Source: an uncultured Roseivirga sp. (GTDB taxonomy: Bacteria > Bacteroidota > Bacteroidia > Cytophagales > Cyclobacteriaceae). Taken from it: DNA of 64,000 bases. The stretch lies in contig CANLOY010000003.1 in the NCBI GenBank assembly GCA_947493005.1, positions 732,319 to 796,318 of the forward strand, read 5' to 3'. The position numbers were made by a program, and so were the translations under genes. The first letter of the stretch is position 1. Every line of letters begins with the position of its first letter. Of the stretch, positions 28,103 to 36,388 are shown in pieces. Below the pieces are notes generated by a model that worked only from the letters and a program-made list of their open reading frames with translations, searched no databases and was not told where the DNA came from.

Positions 28103-29638
28103 CTATAGTGCCTGAGTAAGTATAGATGCAATTGTCTTAATTCCTTCGAGATAATTACCCAACCTGAGATTTTCATTTGGACTATGTTGGTTATTATCTT
28201 TATTGACGGTGGGAACAATCACGGCTGGAATATTTAAAGTGGTAACAAATGGAGAAATGGGGATAGAACCACCGGAGGTTCTTATTTGTACCGGATCTTT
28301 TCCAAAAGCACGCTTCATAGCTTTTCTAAGCCATATACCTATTTCTGAGTCAAAGTCCGTTCTGAAAGCTTCGTAAAATGATGAGGAGTTAAAACGTGCT
28401 ATTTTATCATAGGTCTGACGTTCCTGATCGGTTGGACTCGAGTCAATCAGATGATACCCTTGTTTTCTTATATGTTCTTTCACAAGGTTAACCATACGCT
28501 CCCCATTAGTTTCTCTGACCAGGCGAATATTAAGTTCTGCAGTAGCAGAAGCTGGTATGATTGTTCTGGTTTGGGAGTCAGTCCAGGCGGATCTCATACC
28601 CAAAATACTCAAGGAAGGATATTGTAAAGATTCCTGATATGTTTTCCCGATATCATCTATGGTTTTAATCCCCAGTTTTTGCCTGATTTCTTCTTCTTTA
28701 TCAGGCACCAATGCCATTTGCTTCCTGGCTAAATCGGAAATAGCAATACCTTCATACCAGCCTTTTATTCCTACCCTGCCCTTTTCATCGTACATACTGC
28801 TAAGCAGCTTAGATAAGCGAAGTGCTGGGTTTGGCGAGTAATTTCCATAATGGCCGCTATGTTGGGGCACCCTTGGTCCAAAAACTTCAATAGACAGAGT
28901 TGATATACCTCTGGCACCGAATAGTAAAGTTGGTTCATTAGAGGTATGGCGAGGGCCATCGAAAATCACCAGCATATCGGAAGAAAGTTCGTTGCTATAT
29001 GTTTTTACAGCCTCAGGTAAGCGTGGAGAACCCAACTCCTCTTCAAAATCCATTACCACCTTAATGTTGTAATTTGGATCATAGCCAGCATCATTGATAA
29101 TATCCATGGCTGTTAAAAACATCATGGCAGGTCCTTTAGCATCAGAAACAGAACGGGCAAACAACCTCCATTCTGGGTTAATTTCTTCCTTTAGTCTACC
29201 CCAATTGATAGCATTCCAACCCTCATTTGCCGACTGCTGTTTAAGGGTAGCTTCATAGGGGTTATCTTGATTCCACTCAGCAGAATCTACAGGCTGACCA
29301 TCGATTTGCAGATATACTAAAACCGTTTTCTTAGCATCGGGGTGGATTCTTGATGCCAGCAGCAAGGGAATTCTGGAGGTTGACAAACGCTGTATTTTAA
29401 AGCCCCTGTTTTCAAAAGCGGTTTCACACCACTTAATGTTTTCTTCTATTGCTTCTGCATAATGTGCGTCATTAGCCAGGGCTAATAGTGATTTTAGCTG
29501 CTCTAGCGACTCATGGATATAACCCTTGGTTAACTTGTCCAAAGTGTTTTTATCAAATTTCTGAGCAAAGACAGATAGCGTACTAAACAACAATAGCATT
29601 ATACTAACGCTTCTGACTATTTTAACCTGTCTTATCAT
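28103..29638 (-). CDS. M20-family metallopeptidase/dipeptidase, secreted
   Basis: The protein starts MIRQVKIVRSVSIMLLLFST with a signal peptide ending near VFAQ. The M20 catalytic core shows YLQIDGQPVD, ARSVSDAKGP (metal-bridging Asp context) and the catalytic Glu pair in VVMDFEEELGSP. The C-terminal histidine region reads SGGSIPISPFV. A dimerisation domain lies between. It probably hydrolyses dipeptides in the periplasm. The GTG/ATG options upstream add residues before the signal peptide, so 29638 was chosen. Confidence 0.87.
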   Translation of the reverse strand: MIRQVKIVRSVSIMLLLFSTLSVFAQKFDKNTLDKLTKGYIHESLEQLKSLLALANDAHYAEAIEENIKWCETAFENRGFKIQRLSTSRIPLLLASRIHPDAKKTVLVYLQIDGQPVDSAEWNQDNPYEATLKQQSANEGWNAINWGRLKEEINPEWRLFARSVSDAKGPAMMFLTAMDIINDAGYDPNYNIKVVMDFEEELGSPRLPEAVKTYSNELSSDMLVIFDGPRHTSNEPTLLFGARGISTLSIEVFGPRVPQHSGHYGNYSPNPALRLSKLLSSMYDEKGRVGIKGWYEGIAISDLARKQMALVPDKEEEIRQKLGIKTIDDIGKTYQESLQYPSLSILGMRSAWTDSQTRTIIPASATAELNIRLVRETNGERMVNLVKEHIRKQGYHLIDSSPTDQERQTYDKIARFNSSSFYEAFRTDFDSEIGIWLRKAMKRAFGKDPVQIRTSGGSIPISPFVTTLNIPAVIVPTVNKDNNQHSPNENLRLGNYLEGIKTIASILTQAL

Positions 29639-29682
29639 AGCTACTGTCCATTTAAGTACTTCACACACTAATTATAAATAAT

Positions 29683-29711
29683 AAAAGCCTTCCCAAAAAA
29701 GGGAAGACTTT
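29683..29711 (-). terminator. Hairpin element A (terminator-like)
   Basis: On the minus strand a stem formed by GTCTTCCC/GGGAAGGC is followed by TTTTATT. It is one of two related hairpins in the 498-bp gap 29639-30136. Element B at 29825-29855 has the same flanks (ACTTTACG..CATAA) and compensated stem changes. Outside these two elements the gap shows nothing. Confidence 0.6.
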
Positions 29712-29824
29712 ACGAACATAAGTAAATCGATAAAACTAATCACCAATTTTCAATACACGCGAGTTTTAGGTTATTGCGAGTATATATTCAAAACAACATG
29801 ATGTTTCGAGTTCTTTTAAAAATT

Positions 29825-29855
29825 AAAAGCCCTCCCGTTCAAATAGGAGGACTTT
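29825..29855 (-). terminator. Hairpin element B (terminator-like, downstream of LytS-type kinase)
   Basis: The minus strand has GTCCTCC/GGGAGGGC followed by TTTTAATTTTT, positioned about 280 bp after the histidine kinase stop. It may terminate that operon. It shares sequence with element A beyond the stem. Confidence 0.6.
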
Positions 29856-30136
29856 ACGGTCATAAATCAATGAAAAGTACTTACTAACCTCAAATGCTAT
29901 AACCTTCACGTCATTACGACTTGCTAAACAATCTAAATAATGTTCACAACGTGTAAACTCACGACTGGGAATGGTTAATTACAATGTTAAAAACAAGTAA
30001 CATACACTCCCCTTAACACCATTATGAACACAACCTACACAATAAATTTTCTGGAAAAGTACCTAATGATAAAAGGATAACTTATTATGATAAGTTGATT
30101 GGTTTTTCTGATATCAACAGATCCACCTGCTAAATG

Positions 30137-31246
30137 CTAAAGAGGAATATCAATGAAAACGGAAACAAACTGAACACCTTCCTCTTCTTTGTTTTTCATT
30201 TCGAAATCATAATCTCGGTCATATAGATTATCCAGCCTTTCAAGTACATTGGTAATTCCATCGCCATAAACTACTGTATCTCCATCAATCAAAGGAGTTC
30301 CATTGTTTTGCACTTCAAAAAGCAGCCTACCTTCGACCCTCCTCGCACTGAGCTCTATCATCAGCTTGTCATAATCATAGGAAAACCCATGCTTAATAGC
30401 ATTTTCGAGAAATGGCTGAAGTAACAATGGAGGGACGAGACTGTTACTAAGCTCTCTTTGTATGTCAAGATTTACCTCAAGTTTATCTCCAAATCTAATT
30501 CTTTCGATATCGATGTAGTGATTCAGAATTTCAAGTTCTCTACTCAGCGGGATAAACTTTTCATCTTTTATCCGTAAAGTATTTCTCAACAATAAACTCA
30601 GGTCGGCTATGGCATTTTGAGACTTTTCAACGTCAATATCCATTAATGACGATATATCATTTAAGGCATTGAACAGAAAATGGGGTTGTAACTGAGATTG
30701 AAGCGCGTTGATCTTGGAATCCAGTAACTGTGTTTTGAGTTGTTCCTGTTTAAGCGCTACTGCCTTCTGATCCTGCAGGTAATGATAGGCATAAACAATG
30801 GCCAGAATAGCTACATAAACGAAAAAATTGAAGCTTAGTGCATTTACACCTCGCACCCAAACAGACTCAAGGCTGATGGTTGTGATCTCGCCAAACACAT
30901 GCTTATTTAATAGCAACGCTACCGCTGCTGTATAAATGGATAGTGAAAACGCAAGCAATGCATGTATAACTAATCCTTTCAAGGACAGCTTTTTAATTGA
31001 AAGCACCCCTATGGCAATGTAAATCGCCAATAGCAGGAATAACAATTTAAGTGTATAGGTGAAGATATATTTCAGCGCCAGATTGCCAGCATCAAAATCA
31101 GCTCCCGTCTCTGCACCAGACCAGCTGTCTGTAGTGAACCTTACAAGTAAAATGCTTGAGAAATCTATGGCATAAGCCAGGAAGTAAACAACAAGGATGA
31201 TATATACCAGTTTTTTGTCCCGAAAAGCCGCTTTAAGCCTGTTCAT
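30137..31246 (-). CDS. LytS/YehU-type sensor histidine kinase
   Basis: The 369-aa protein has four N-terminal TM segments (about residues 13-155), a short coiled segment and the His_kinase domain with the phosphoacceptor H189 in LQSQLQPHFLFNALNDIS. The ATPase N-box is LQPFLENAIKHGF. It is 4 bp downstream of the LytTR regulator gene, so it forms a two-component pair with it. The signal sensed is unknown; the membrane part lacks a recognisable ligand-binding domain. Confidence 0.92.
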   Translation of the reverse strand: MNRLKAAFRDKKLVYIILVVYFLAYAIDFSSILLVRFTTDSWSGAETGADFDAGNLALKYIFTYTLKLLFLLLAIYIAIGVLSIKKLSLKGLVIHALLAFSLSIYTAAVALLLNKHVFGEITTISLESVWVRGVNALSFNFFVYVAILAIVYAYHYLQDQKAVALKQEQLKTQLLDSKINALQSQLQPHFLFNALNDISSLMDIDVEKSQNAIADLSLLLRNTLRIKDEKFIPLSRELEILNHYIDIERIRFGDKLEVNLDIQRELSNSLVPPLLLQPFLENAIKHGFSYDYDKLMIELSARRVEGRLLFEVQNNGTPLIDGDTVVYGDGITNVLERLDNLYDRDYDFEMKNKEEEGVQFVSVFIDIPL

Positions 31247-31250
31247 AGAA

Positions 31251-32039
31251 TTACTTAATATGGGTAGCCTCTAAGAATGGTGTCTTAAAATTCTTGGTTA
31301 ACGAAAAAGAAGTGTTGTCCTGCATTACAATACAATAATCTCCCTGTCCTTCACTAACCACCTCCTTGATTTCTCTTAAATTAACTATTGTTGAACGATT
31401 GACTCTGATAAAATGATCGGGACTGAGTTTTTGAATAAAATCACTCATTGATATCCGATACAAATGTTTAGCTCCATCCATAGTGAAGATTTCGGCATAA
31501 TAGGCAGAAGAAACAATATACTTAATGGTATCAACAGGAATGAAATAATACTTCTTCCCTACTTTCAATACTACCTTTTCCAGATAAGTCTTTACACTCT
31601 CATCTAAATCAATGTCTTCATTCTTTAAGAACTGTATGAGTCCATTCACTTTAGATTGAAAAACTCTCTTTTCTTCTAAATGAATCCGTTCTATTCCCCT
31701 ATGCAATGCCTCGAAAAATCGTTCTTTTTTGTACGGCTTAAGCAGAAAATCCAACGCCTGCACATCAAAAGCCTTTACAGCAAAGTTGTCATAAGCAGTT
31801 ACAAAAACAATGACTGGAAGTTGCTCGGGATGTATTTTCTCAATTACATCAAACCCGGTCATATCGGTCATCTGAATATCCAGAAACACCAAATCCGGTT
31901 CAATTTCATTGATGGCACTAATTGTATCCTTACCCGATGAGGATTCATGAATTGTTTTAGAAAAATCCGTTTCTTCCAATAGTTTAATCACTCTTTTACG
32001 AGCTAAATCCTCGTCATCGGCCACTAATATCTTCATCAT
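31251..32039 (-). CDS. LytTR-type response regulator
   Basis: The receiver domain starts MKILVADDEDLARKR, with the acidic pair at residues 7-8 and phosphoacceptor Asp in VFLDIQMTD (about residue 53), and FLLKPYKKE near the end. The C-terminal LytTR DNA-binding domain shows IKYIVSSAYYAEIFT, LYRISMSDFIQKL and FIRVNRSTIVNLREIKEV. ATGATG at 32039 gives two equivalent starts; a further upstream ATG would add a 14-residue Cys/Phe-rich tail absent from the family. It forms an operon with the kinase gene. Confidence 0.93.
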   Translation of the reverse strand: MMKILVADDEDLARKRVIKLLEETDFSKTIHESSSGKDTISAINEIEPDLVFLDIQMTDMTGFDVIEKIHPEQLPVIVFVTAYDNFAVKAFDVQALDFLLKPYKKERFFEALHRGIERIHLEEKRVFQSKVNGLIQFLKNEDIDLDESVKTYLEKVVLKVGKKYYFIPVDTIKYIVSSAYYAEIFTMDGAKHLYRISMSDFIQKLSPDHFIRVNRSTIVNLREIKEVVSEGQGDYCIVMQDNTSFSLTKNFKTPFLEATHIK

Positions 32040-32209
32040 GAAACTTTCAGATTTTAGAAAACATAAACATTTCAGAGACAACTATCAAATAGAGTGGGTA
32101 TCAACTGTATCAATTCGTCAGTAGAGAATCACCTCTTTGTACATGAACAACTGATCTGGAAAAGCACCTGAATAGACTTGTCAATTTTCATCTCAGAATT
32201 GAGAAATAA

Positions 32210-32239
32210 AAAAGCCTGATACTTTCGTATCAGGCTTTT
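32210..32239. terminator. Terminator of the disrupted tRNA gene
   Basis: AAAAGCCTGATAC (32210-32222) pairs perfectly with GTATCAGGCTTTT (32227-32239) around TTTC. On the minus strand it lies directly after the tRNA 3' fragment and was that gene's terminator before integration. Confidence 0.88.
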
Positions 32240-32242
32240 GTG

Positions 32243-32274
32243 TGTCGGGGTGGCAGGATTCGAACCTGCGACCC
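32243..32274 (-). tRNA. 3' fragment of a tRNA gene (probably tRNA-Pro); left attachment site
   Basis: The minus strand reads GGGTCGCAGG, TTCGAAT, CCTGCCACCCCGACA: a complete T arm (GCAGG/CCTGC) and the 3' acceptor strand of a tRNA. Upstream of the variable loop there is no anticodon or D arm; phage-type DNA starts instead. This is what insertion by a tRNA-targeting integrase leaves at one end. The identity is likely proline from resemblance to Cytophagales tRNA-Pro, but the anticodon is not in the window. Confidence 0.8.
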
Positions 32275-32285
32275 TTAATATCACT

Positions 32286-32368
32286 CATTGATTATCAATG
32301 TGTTACAACGATAAATGTGTAGCTACAAGTTTAAAAATGAAGTTTTCTACACATGAAAACTACACATG
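32286..32368. other. Candidate integrase core and arm sites next to attL
   Basis: Just inside the tRNA fragment lies a perfect 15-bp dyad CATTGA-TTA-TCAATG (32286-32300). It is followed by ATGTGTAG (32315-32322) and two direct copies of its complement, CTACACATG, at 32347-32355 and 32360-32368 (13-bp period). The layout of a core-like dyad plus repeated 8-9-mers fits binding sites for a tyrosine recombinase or its accessory protein. Confidence 0.5.
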
Positions 32369-32381
32369 GATTTGAAGTGAT

Positions 32382-32510
32382 ATGGAAGTTGTATTATTAA
32401 TTGTAGCCAGTCTGTTTCTTATTGGTTGGGGTGTCAAAAAATGGATAAGAGGGATTAGCAATAACGACACAAAAGATCATGAAGACGATGACTTTATGAA
32501 GGGCGACTAA
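32382..32510 (+). CDS. Small single-pass membrane protein at the phage end
   Basis: This ORF of 42 codons begins MEVVLLIVASLFLIGWGVKK and ends in a charged tail HEDDDFMKGD. One hydrophobic helix is followed by basic residues, so the C-terminus should stay in the cytoplasm. Its stop overlaps the stop of the convergent LamG-like gene by 4 bp. No homologue is recognised. It is the only phage gene between attL and the tail genes. Confidence 0.5.
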   Translation: MEVVLLIVASLFLIGWGVKKWIRGISNNDTKDHEDDDFMKGD

Positions 32511-33262
32511 GAAAAATAAGTATCAAGCAAGCTTATTTCATCAGAAGTAAGCACTCTTTTATAAGCAGTAAACCCTTGTAGATCGGCATTAAGAGAAAAT
32601 GCTGAACCTGCAATTGACCCTCCGAGCCTAGGTCTTATTTGTGCGTTACCGGTATCAAAAGAGTTTCTTAATAGATTAGCTGAATGAAACAACACCCCTG
32701 ACTTATAGAACCTTATTGCCGTAGTACCAACTGAAGCCGATGCGTCAAAAGTTATTACAATGTTTTCTTTTGTTGATGGTGTTAAAAAGTTTGCAGGAGT
32801 CGTTGTGTATACTATAGGCTGTCCAGATACACCTCTACTTATGAGCATTTCCAAAGCGCCTGTTGAGCTAAGCAAAAAGTAAACACCAGTGTTCCCCCAT
32901 GTTAGCGTATTAGTTTCAATTATAGACCCGCTACCAGATGACACAAGGTTTTCAAGACACAAAGATACTGTCCAGCTTGTGCCATCATGCATGAAAGTCC
33001 AATCCTCAAGGTTTCCACTGTAATCGTAGTATATATTACTAGCTTTCCTAAATTGAAGTATGTTACTTGATAAAGTAGCTCTTGAGACATCATTCGATTG
33101 AGAAAAAGGGACTACTGAACCAACTATTGTATTAATATCACTTGCTTTACTTCCTACAAGCGTAGTCCCTGAAGGCTCTCTAACATCACTAAAGAAGTAA
33201 TTGTCCGCTATGTCTAAAGCACTTTCTGAACTACCTAATAAAACCCTTCTTCTCCCAAACAT
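32507..33262 (-). CDS. LamG/concanavalin-like phage tail-tip protein
   Basis: The 251-aa protein has a jelly-roll pattern: WTVSLCLENLV, NIVITFDASASVGTTAIRFY and a final GFTAYKRVLTSDEISLLDTY, the last being the usual closing strand and helix of LamG-like domains. It is the last gene of the late operon, where host-recognition proteins commonly sit, so receptor or glycan binding is inferred. It follows the 163-aa gene directly with no gap. Confidence 0.7.
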   Translation of the reverse strand: MFGRRRVLLGSSESALDIADNYFFSDVREPSGTTLVGSKASDINTIVGSVVPFSQSNDVSRATLSSNILQFRKASNIYYDYSGNLEDWTFMHDGTSWTVSLCLENLVSSGSGSIIETNTLTWGNTGVYFLLSSTGALEMLISRGVSGQPIVYTTTPANFLTPSTKENIVITFDASASVGTTAIRFYKSGVLFHSANLLRNSFDTGNAQIRPRLGGSIAGSAFSLNADLQGFTAYKRVLTSDEISLLDTYFS

Positions 33263-33754
33263 TTACACGATCTCCTCAGGTCTATAAACTTTACCAGTAA
33301 TTAATCTTTTTGACAGCGTGTAAAGCAATACTTCAGGCAAATCCTTAGCGAAAGTTGTCAACTGTTCTTCCGTAGCATCGACAGGAAATTTAAGGCCGCC
33401 TACTTTCTTTTTATCAATCAGGTCTTTTAGAACTCTGGCTCCATTAGTGGCTGCCCTTTCAACCTGAAGCGCTTCTTCCGTCTTAGAAGACGGTTCAGTT
33501 ATCTCAATAAGAGTCCTTTCTAAACTTAAATATTCCTTAACCGCTTTATTGTACTCTTCATTGTTTTTAAACTTGAATTCCTGATCATCCAAATAAACAT
33601 CCTTGTAATTGGTTTTCCCTTCAATATAGCCTTTAATCATTTCCTTTCTTGGTGCCAAAGCCCTCATTTCCTGAGCGACCTTGCCAGTAGCATTGAACAT
33701 TCTGGTTTTAAATGTTGGGTTGTCCTTTAATATCAAAATATCGTCAAGTTTCAT
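33263..33754 (-). CDS. Phage hypothetical protein in tail-fibre module
   Basis: The 163-aa protein is mostly helical and charged. It contains a coiled segment around LSLERTLIEITEPSSKTEEALQ and ends LSKRLITGKVYRPEEIV. No family is recognised. The position between collar-domain and LamG-like proteins suggests a fibre chaperone or attachment protein, which is inference only. It ends directly at the start of the LamG-like gene. Confidence 0.55.
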   Translation of the reverse strand: MKLDDILILKDNPTFKTRMFNATGKVAQEMRALAPRKEMIKGYIEGKTNYKDVYLDDQEFKFKNNEEYNKAVKEYLSLERTLIEITEPSSKTEEALQVERAATNGARVLKDLIDKKKVGGLKFPVDATEEQLTTFAKDLPEVLLYTLSKRLITGKVYRPEEIV

Positions 33755-33775
33755 AATCTATTTGGTTTGTGCTTT

Positions 33776-34501
33776 CTATTCAGTTGTGTTCTCAATCACC
33801 CATACAAATCGATCAAAGCCGTCAAACATGCATTGTAGTATAAATACATCACCAGCACTACCGGATAACTCAGCAACGTTGGAAGTACTTGCACCTCTTA
33901 CCTTATTGGTGTAAGTGTTTGCGCCTAGTGTAACATCTGAAAAAGTTAATGAAACAGTTGTAGCTCCTGTATCTAGCTTAATACTAAACCTATGTACAAT
34001 GTTTGAATACGGAATATCTGTGTCCGATTCAAGTATATTGGATTGAGAAACTGTAATTGATGACCTGGCGGTTGTTAGTTTAGAGTTTGAAACTTGTTGA
34101 TTATTCCAGTCTAGGTTAATAGTGGCCGCATCTGTTATGGTTGTGGTCTTTGGCTTGGTGATCTTGTCTTTTGTAATAGTTTCTTTTGTTGTGTACTTAT
34201 TTACATTATTATCAAGAACCAAGAACTTATCACTTGTTGATAATTCTGTAGCTTCTGAAAGAGCGTCCATCTTTCTATAAACTCCTGAAGTTGTTGAAAC
34301 CTCGAAAACAATAGTGTGGTTTGCGATATTTGGGACGTTAAAATTGTTTGCCCCAGTACCCCCATAAGTTGTTCCAATTACCCCAAACAAAGCCGCGTAT
34401 TGTGTGTTAGCAACAGAATCAAGACTTGACCCATCACATAAAACTCTACCAGAAGGAGCTGAAGCACCGCCAAACTGAATAATATCACCAACTAAAGCCA
34501 T
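33776..34501 (-). CDS. Phage tail collar-domain fibre protein
   Basis: The first 70 residues carry the tail collar domain: GDIIQFGGASAPSGRVLCDG, then TYGGTGANNFNVPNI, as in short tail fibres and microcystin-dependent-like proteins. The rest (to 241 aa) is beta-rich and ends FDGFDRFVWVIENTTE, resembling trimeric fibre tips. It has its own copy of the phage promoter motif 9 bp upstream (34510-34532), unlike its neighbours. Confidence 0.82.
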   Translation of the reverse strand: MALVGDIIQFGGASAPSGRVLCDGSSLDSVANTQYAALFGVIGTTYGGTGANNFNVPNIANHTIVFEVSTTSGVYRKMDALSEATELSTSDKFLVLDNNVNKYTTKETITKDKITKPKTTTITDAATINLDWNNQQVSNSKLTTARSSITVSQSNILESDTDIPYSNIVHRFSIKLDTGATTVSLTFSDVTLGANTYTNKVRGASTSNVAELSGSAGDVFILQCMFDGFDRFVWVIENTTE

Positions 34502-34509
34502 AAATCAAA

Positions 34510-34532
34510 TATAATTGCTTATACGAATATAC
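34510..34532 (-). promoter_or_regulatory. Phage promoter/operator motif, site a
   Basis: In gene direction the site reads GTATATTCG, TATAAGCAATTATA, ending 9 bp before the collar-protein ATG. A degenerate inverted arm (ATAATTGGTAA) lies upstream of the -7-like TATATTCG. Confidence 0.65.
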
Positions 34533-34546
34533 GATTTAATTACCAA

Positions 34547-36388
34547 TTATGTGACACAAGTTCCCTTACTGTTAACAACCCCAGCGCCTCCCGTGATTTC
34601 TATATACCCACCTCCGTATTGATAGAATCCATTTCCTAAATAAGATGTTGGTGAACCTGAAGTAGTATATACAACAGAACCTACAATAATCGTAGGATCA
34701 GTTGAATAAACAGTTGTAAATGGGTCAGACGCATTGCATGCGGTTGTTGAATCAACATAAGACCCCATGACTAAGTGTGAGTATTCAGAAAGACTACAAT
34801 CAGTTATTGAAGTGATTTCACCATTGGAACCGACAACAATAGCGTTATCATTCACCGCGTCTTTGTAGGCACCAGCAGCAACAAAGGAGTTGTTGACATG
34901 AGTGGTAGTATAAATTCTTGATCCTACAATTAATACCGCATCCCTAGAGTAGTAATTCGTAGGTGAACTTGCTCCCGCACAAGCGGCCGTGTCTGTTGCA
35001 AAACCAGATGTCAAAGCGTGAATAGTCTCGGTGCATGGTGTTGTAATGGCTGTTATTGCTCCGGCACCACCAGACACTTCATAGATATTATCAGTCCCTC
35101 TATGCATGTAAAACCCGTCAGAGGCATAACTAGTAACATTTTGTGAAACAGTATATAAAACATCTGTTACAACAAGTGATGAGCTAGTTGAATAGAATGC
35201 GCTTTCAGGATCAACAGAGGCGCAAGCTAAAGCATCTGTCCCTTCTTCACCGACCAGGTTATATGTGTATTCAGTTATACATGTAAAAAACTGATCAATC
35301 TCTCCCGATGAATCGATATGAATAGCTCTTCCGTTTGAACTATCCCTATACCAACCAGTAGGAGCTAAATTAGTATTGTTTCCTGTGGTATTGTAAATCA
35401 ATGAACCCACAACTAAAGTAGAGTCTTCTGAGTAGTAGTTTGTTGGTGTAGGAGTGCCGATGTTATTGCAAGCATCAAATTGATTTGAAAAACCAGTTGA
35501 TAAACTATAGGTAGTTTCACTTGTGATTAGTTTGTTGATGTTTAGATTTTGATTACTTGCTCTATTGATGATCTCGTCAATTTTAAAAGTCAACTCAACA
35601 GACCTATTTAAAGGCACTGACTCAACAATTTCGAACTCTATGTTTTCTCCAGTTAAATTTTCGACATGTGTATTTTGGTGTTCTCTTGAAATAGTAAAGT
35701 TTCCGTGTAATGGAACTATAGATAGGGCATCCACTAAATACTCAGGTAACAAATCACCTCTTAGTTTATACCTCTTGGTAACCTTTTGGAATGTCGGCTT
35801 GAAATTCTTTTGACCATCTTCCACCCCGTCATCGTCTAAAGGGTATTCTGCTTCTATTAATTCAGATTCAAGGTAAAGAGTATGAATAAACCCTTGCGAG
35901 AAAGGGAAGTAATCAAAATCAGTATTATTCCACCATCTTAAACGATAAGCTTTACATGCTTGATCTGTTGAGAAGAAATCTTCAGAAAAGAACTCTGTGC
36001 TATCTCCATCAGTGATTTTTAGATAAAAATGGCCGTTAGTGAGATTCATTCCTGATATATCCACTCCATTATAGAAAATCAAATCATCTGTAACCGTCTC
36101 TGAAGAATCCCTAATTTGAAAAATCTTGATAATAGAATCCAAGCCTGAGTTAATTACAAATACCTCCGAATCATCAACAGAAGACATTACTTTAATTGAT
36201 GAAATACCCGAGCTAGAGGGGTTTCTTAGGAACACAAAAGGCAAAAAGGATGTCTTCAGGCTCAGTAAGCAAAAATCAACCCCACTCTCCTGGTATGGGT
36301 TTGACTCTTCGAACCTTTTTTTAAGGTTGCTATACCTCTTTTCAGTGTCAGAGTATATTCTTAACGGGCTAAATAATTCTTTTCTCAT
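34547..36388 (-). CDS. Tail fibre/baseplate protein with four ~80-residue C-terminal repeats
   Basis: The first 290 of 613 residues are a non-repetitive domain with FHTLYLESELIEAE-type beta patterns. Four tandem domains follow at about 292-372, 373-452, 453-533 and 534-613. Each has an AC pair near its start, then a YS.D..L.VGS.IYTT block, a G[FWAY]Y block, and a G.I..I..C ending. Two conserved cysteines per repeat could pair. The gene overlaps the upstream 684-aa gene by 4 bp. The repeats are likely exposed beta domains of a receptor-binding fibre. Confidence 0.72.
   Translation of the reverse strand: MRKELFSPLRIYSDTEKRYSNLKKRFEESNPYQESGVDFCLLSLKTSFLPFVFLRNPSSSGISSIKVMSSVDDSEVFVINSGLDSIIKIFQIRDSSETVTDDLIFYNGVDISGMNLTNGHFYLKITDGDSTEFFSEDFFSTDQACKAYRLRWWNNTDFDYFPFSQGFIHTLYLESELIEAEYPLDDDGVEDGQKNFKPTFQKVTKRYKLRGDLLPEYLVDALSIVPLHGNFTISREHQNTHVENLTGENIEFEIVESVPLNRSVELTFKIDEIINRASNQNLNINKLITSETTYSLSTGFSNQFDACNNIGTPTPTNYYSEDSTLVVGSLIYNTTGNNTNLAPTGWYRDSSNGRAIHIDSSGEIDQFFTCITEYTYNLVGEEGTDALACASVDPESAFYSTSSSLVVTDVLYTVSQNVTSYASDGFYMHRGTDNIYEVSGGAGAITAITTPCTETIHALTSGFATDTAACAGASSPTNYYSRDAVLIVGSRIYTTTHVNNSFVAAGAYKDAVNDNAIVVGSNGEITSITDCSLSEYSHLVMGSYVDSTTACNASDPFTTVYSTDPTIIVGSVVYTTSGSPTSYLGNGFYQYGGGYIEITGGAGVVNSKGTCVT

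Noticed and set aside
27913..28218. 101-codon minus-strand frame between S41 and M20 genes
   Set aside because: It overlaps the end of the M20 gene in another frame and its composition does not look like a protein; considered a shadow.
32243..32274. Complete tRNA gene with an intron or odd structure
   Set aside because: No anticodon or D arm follows within a sensible distance; a split by phage integration explains it.
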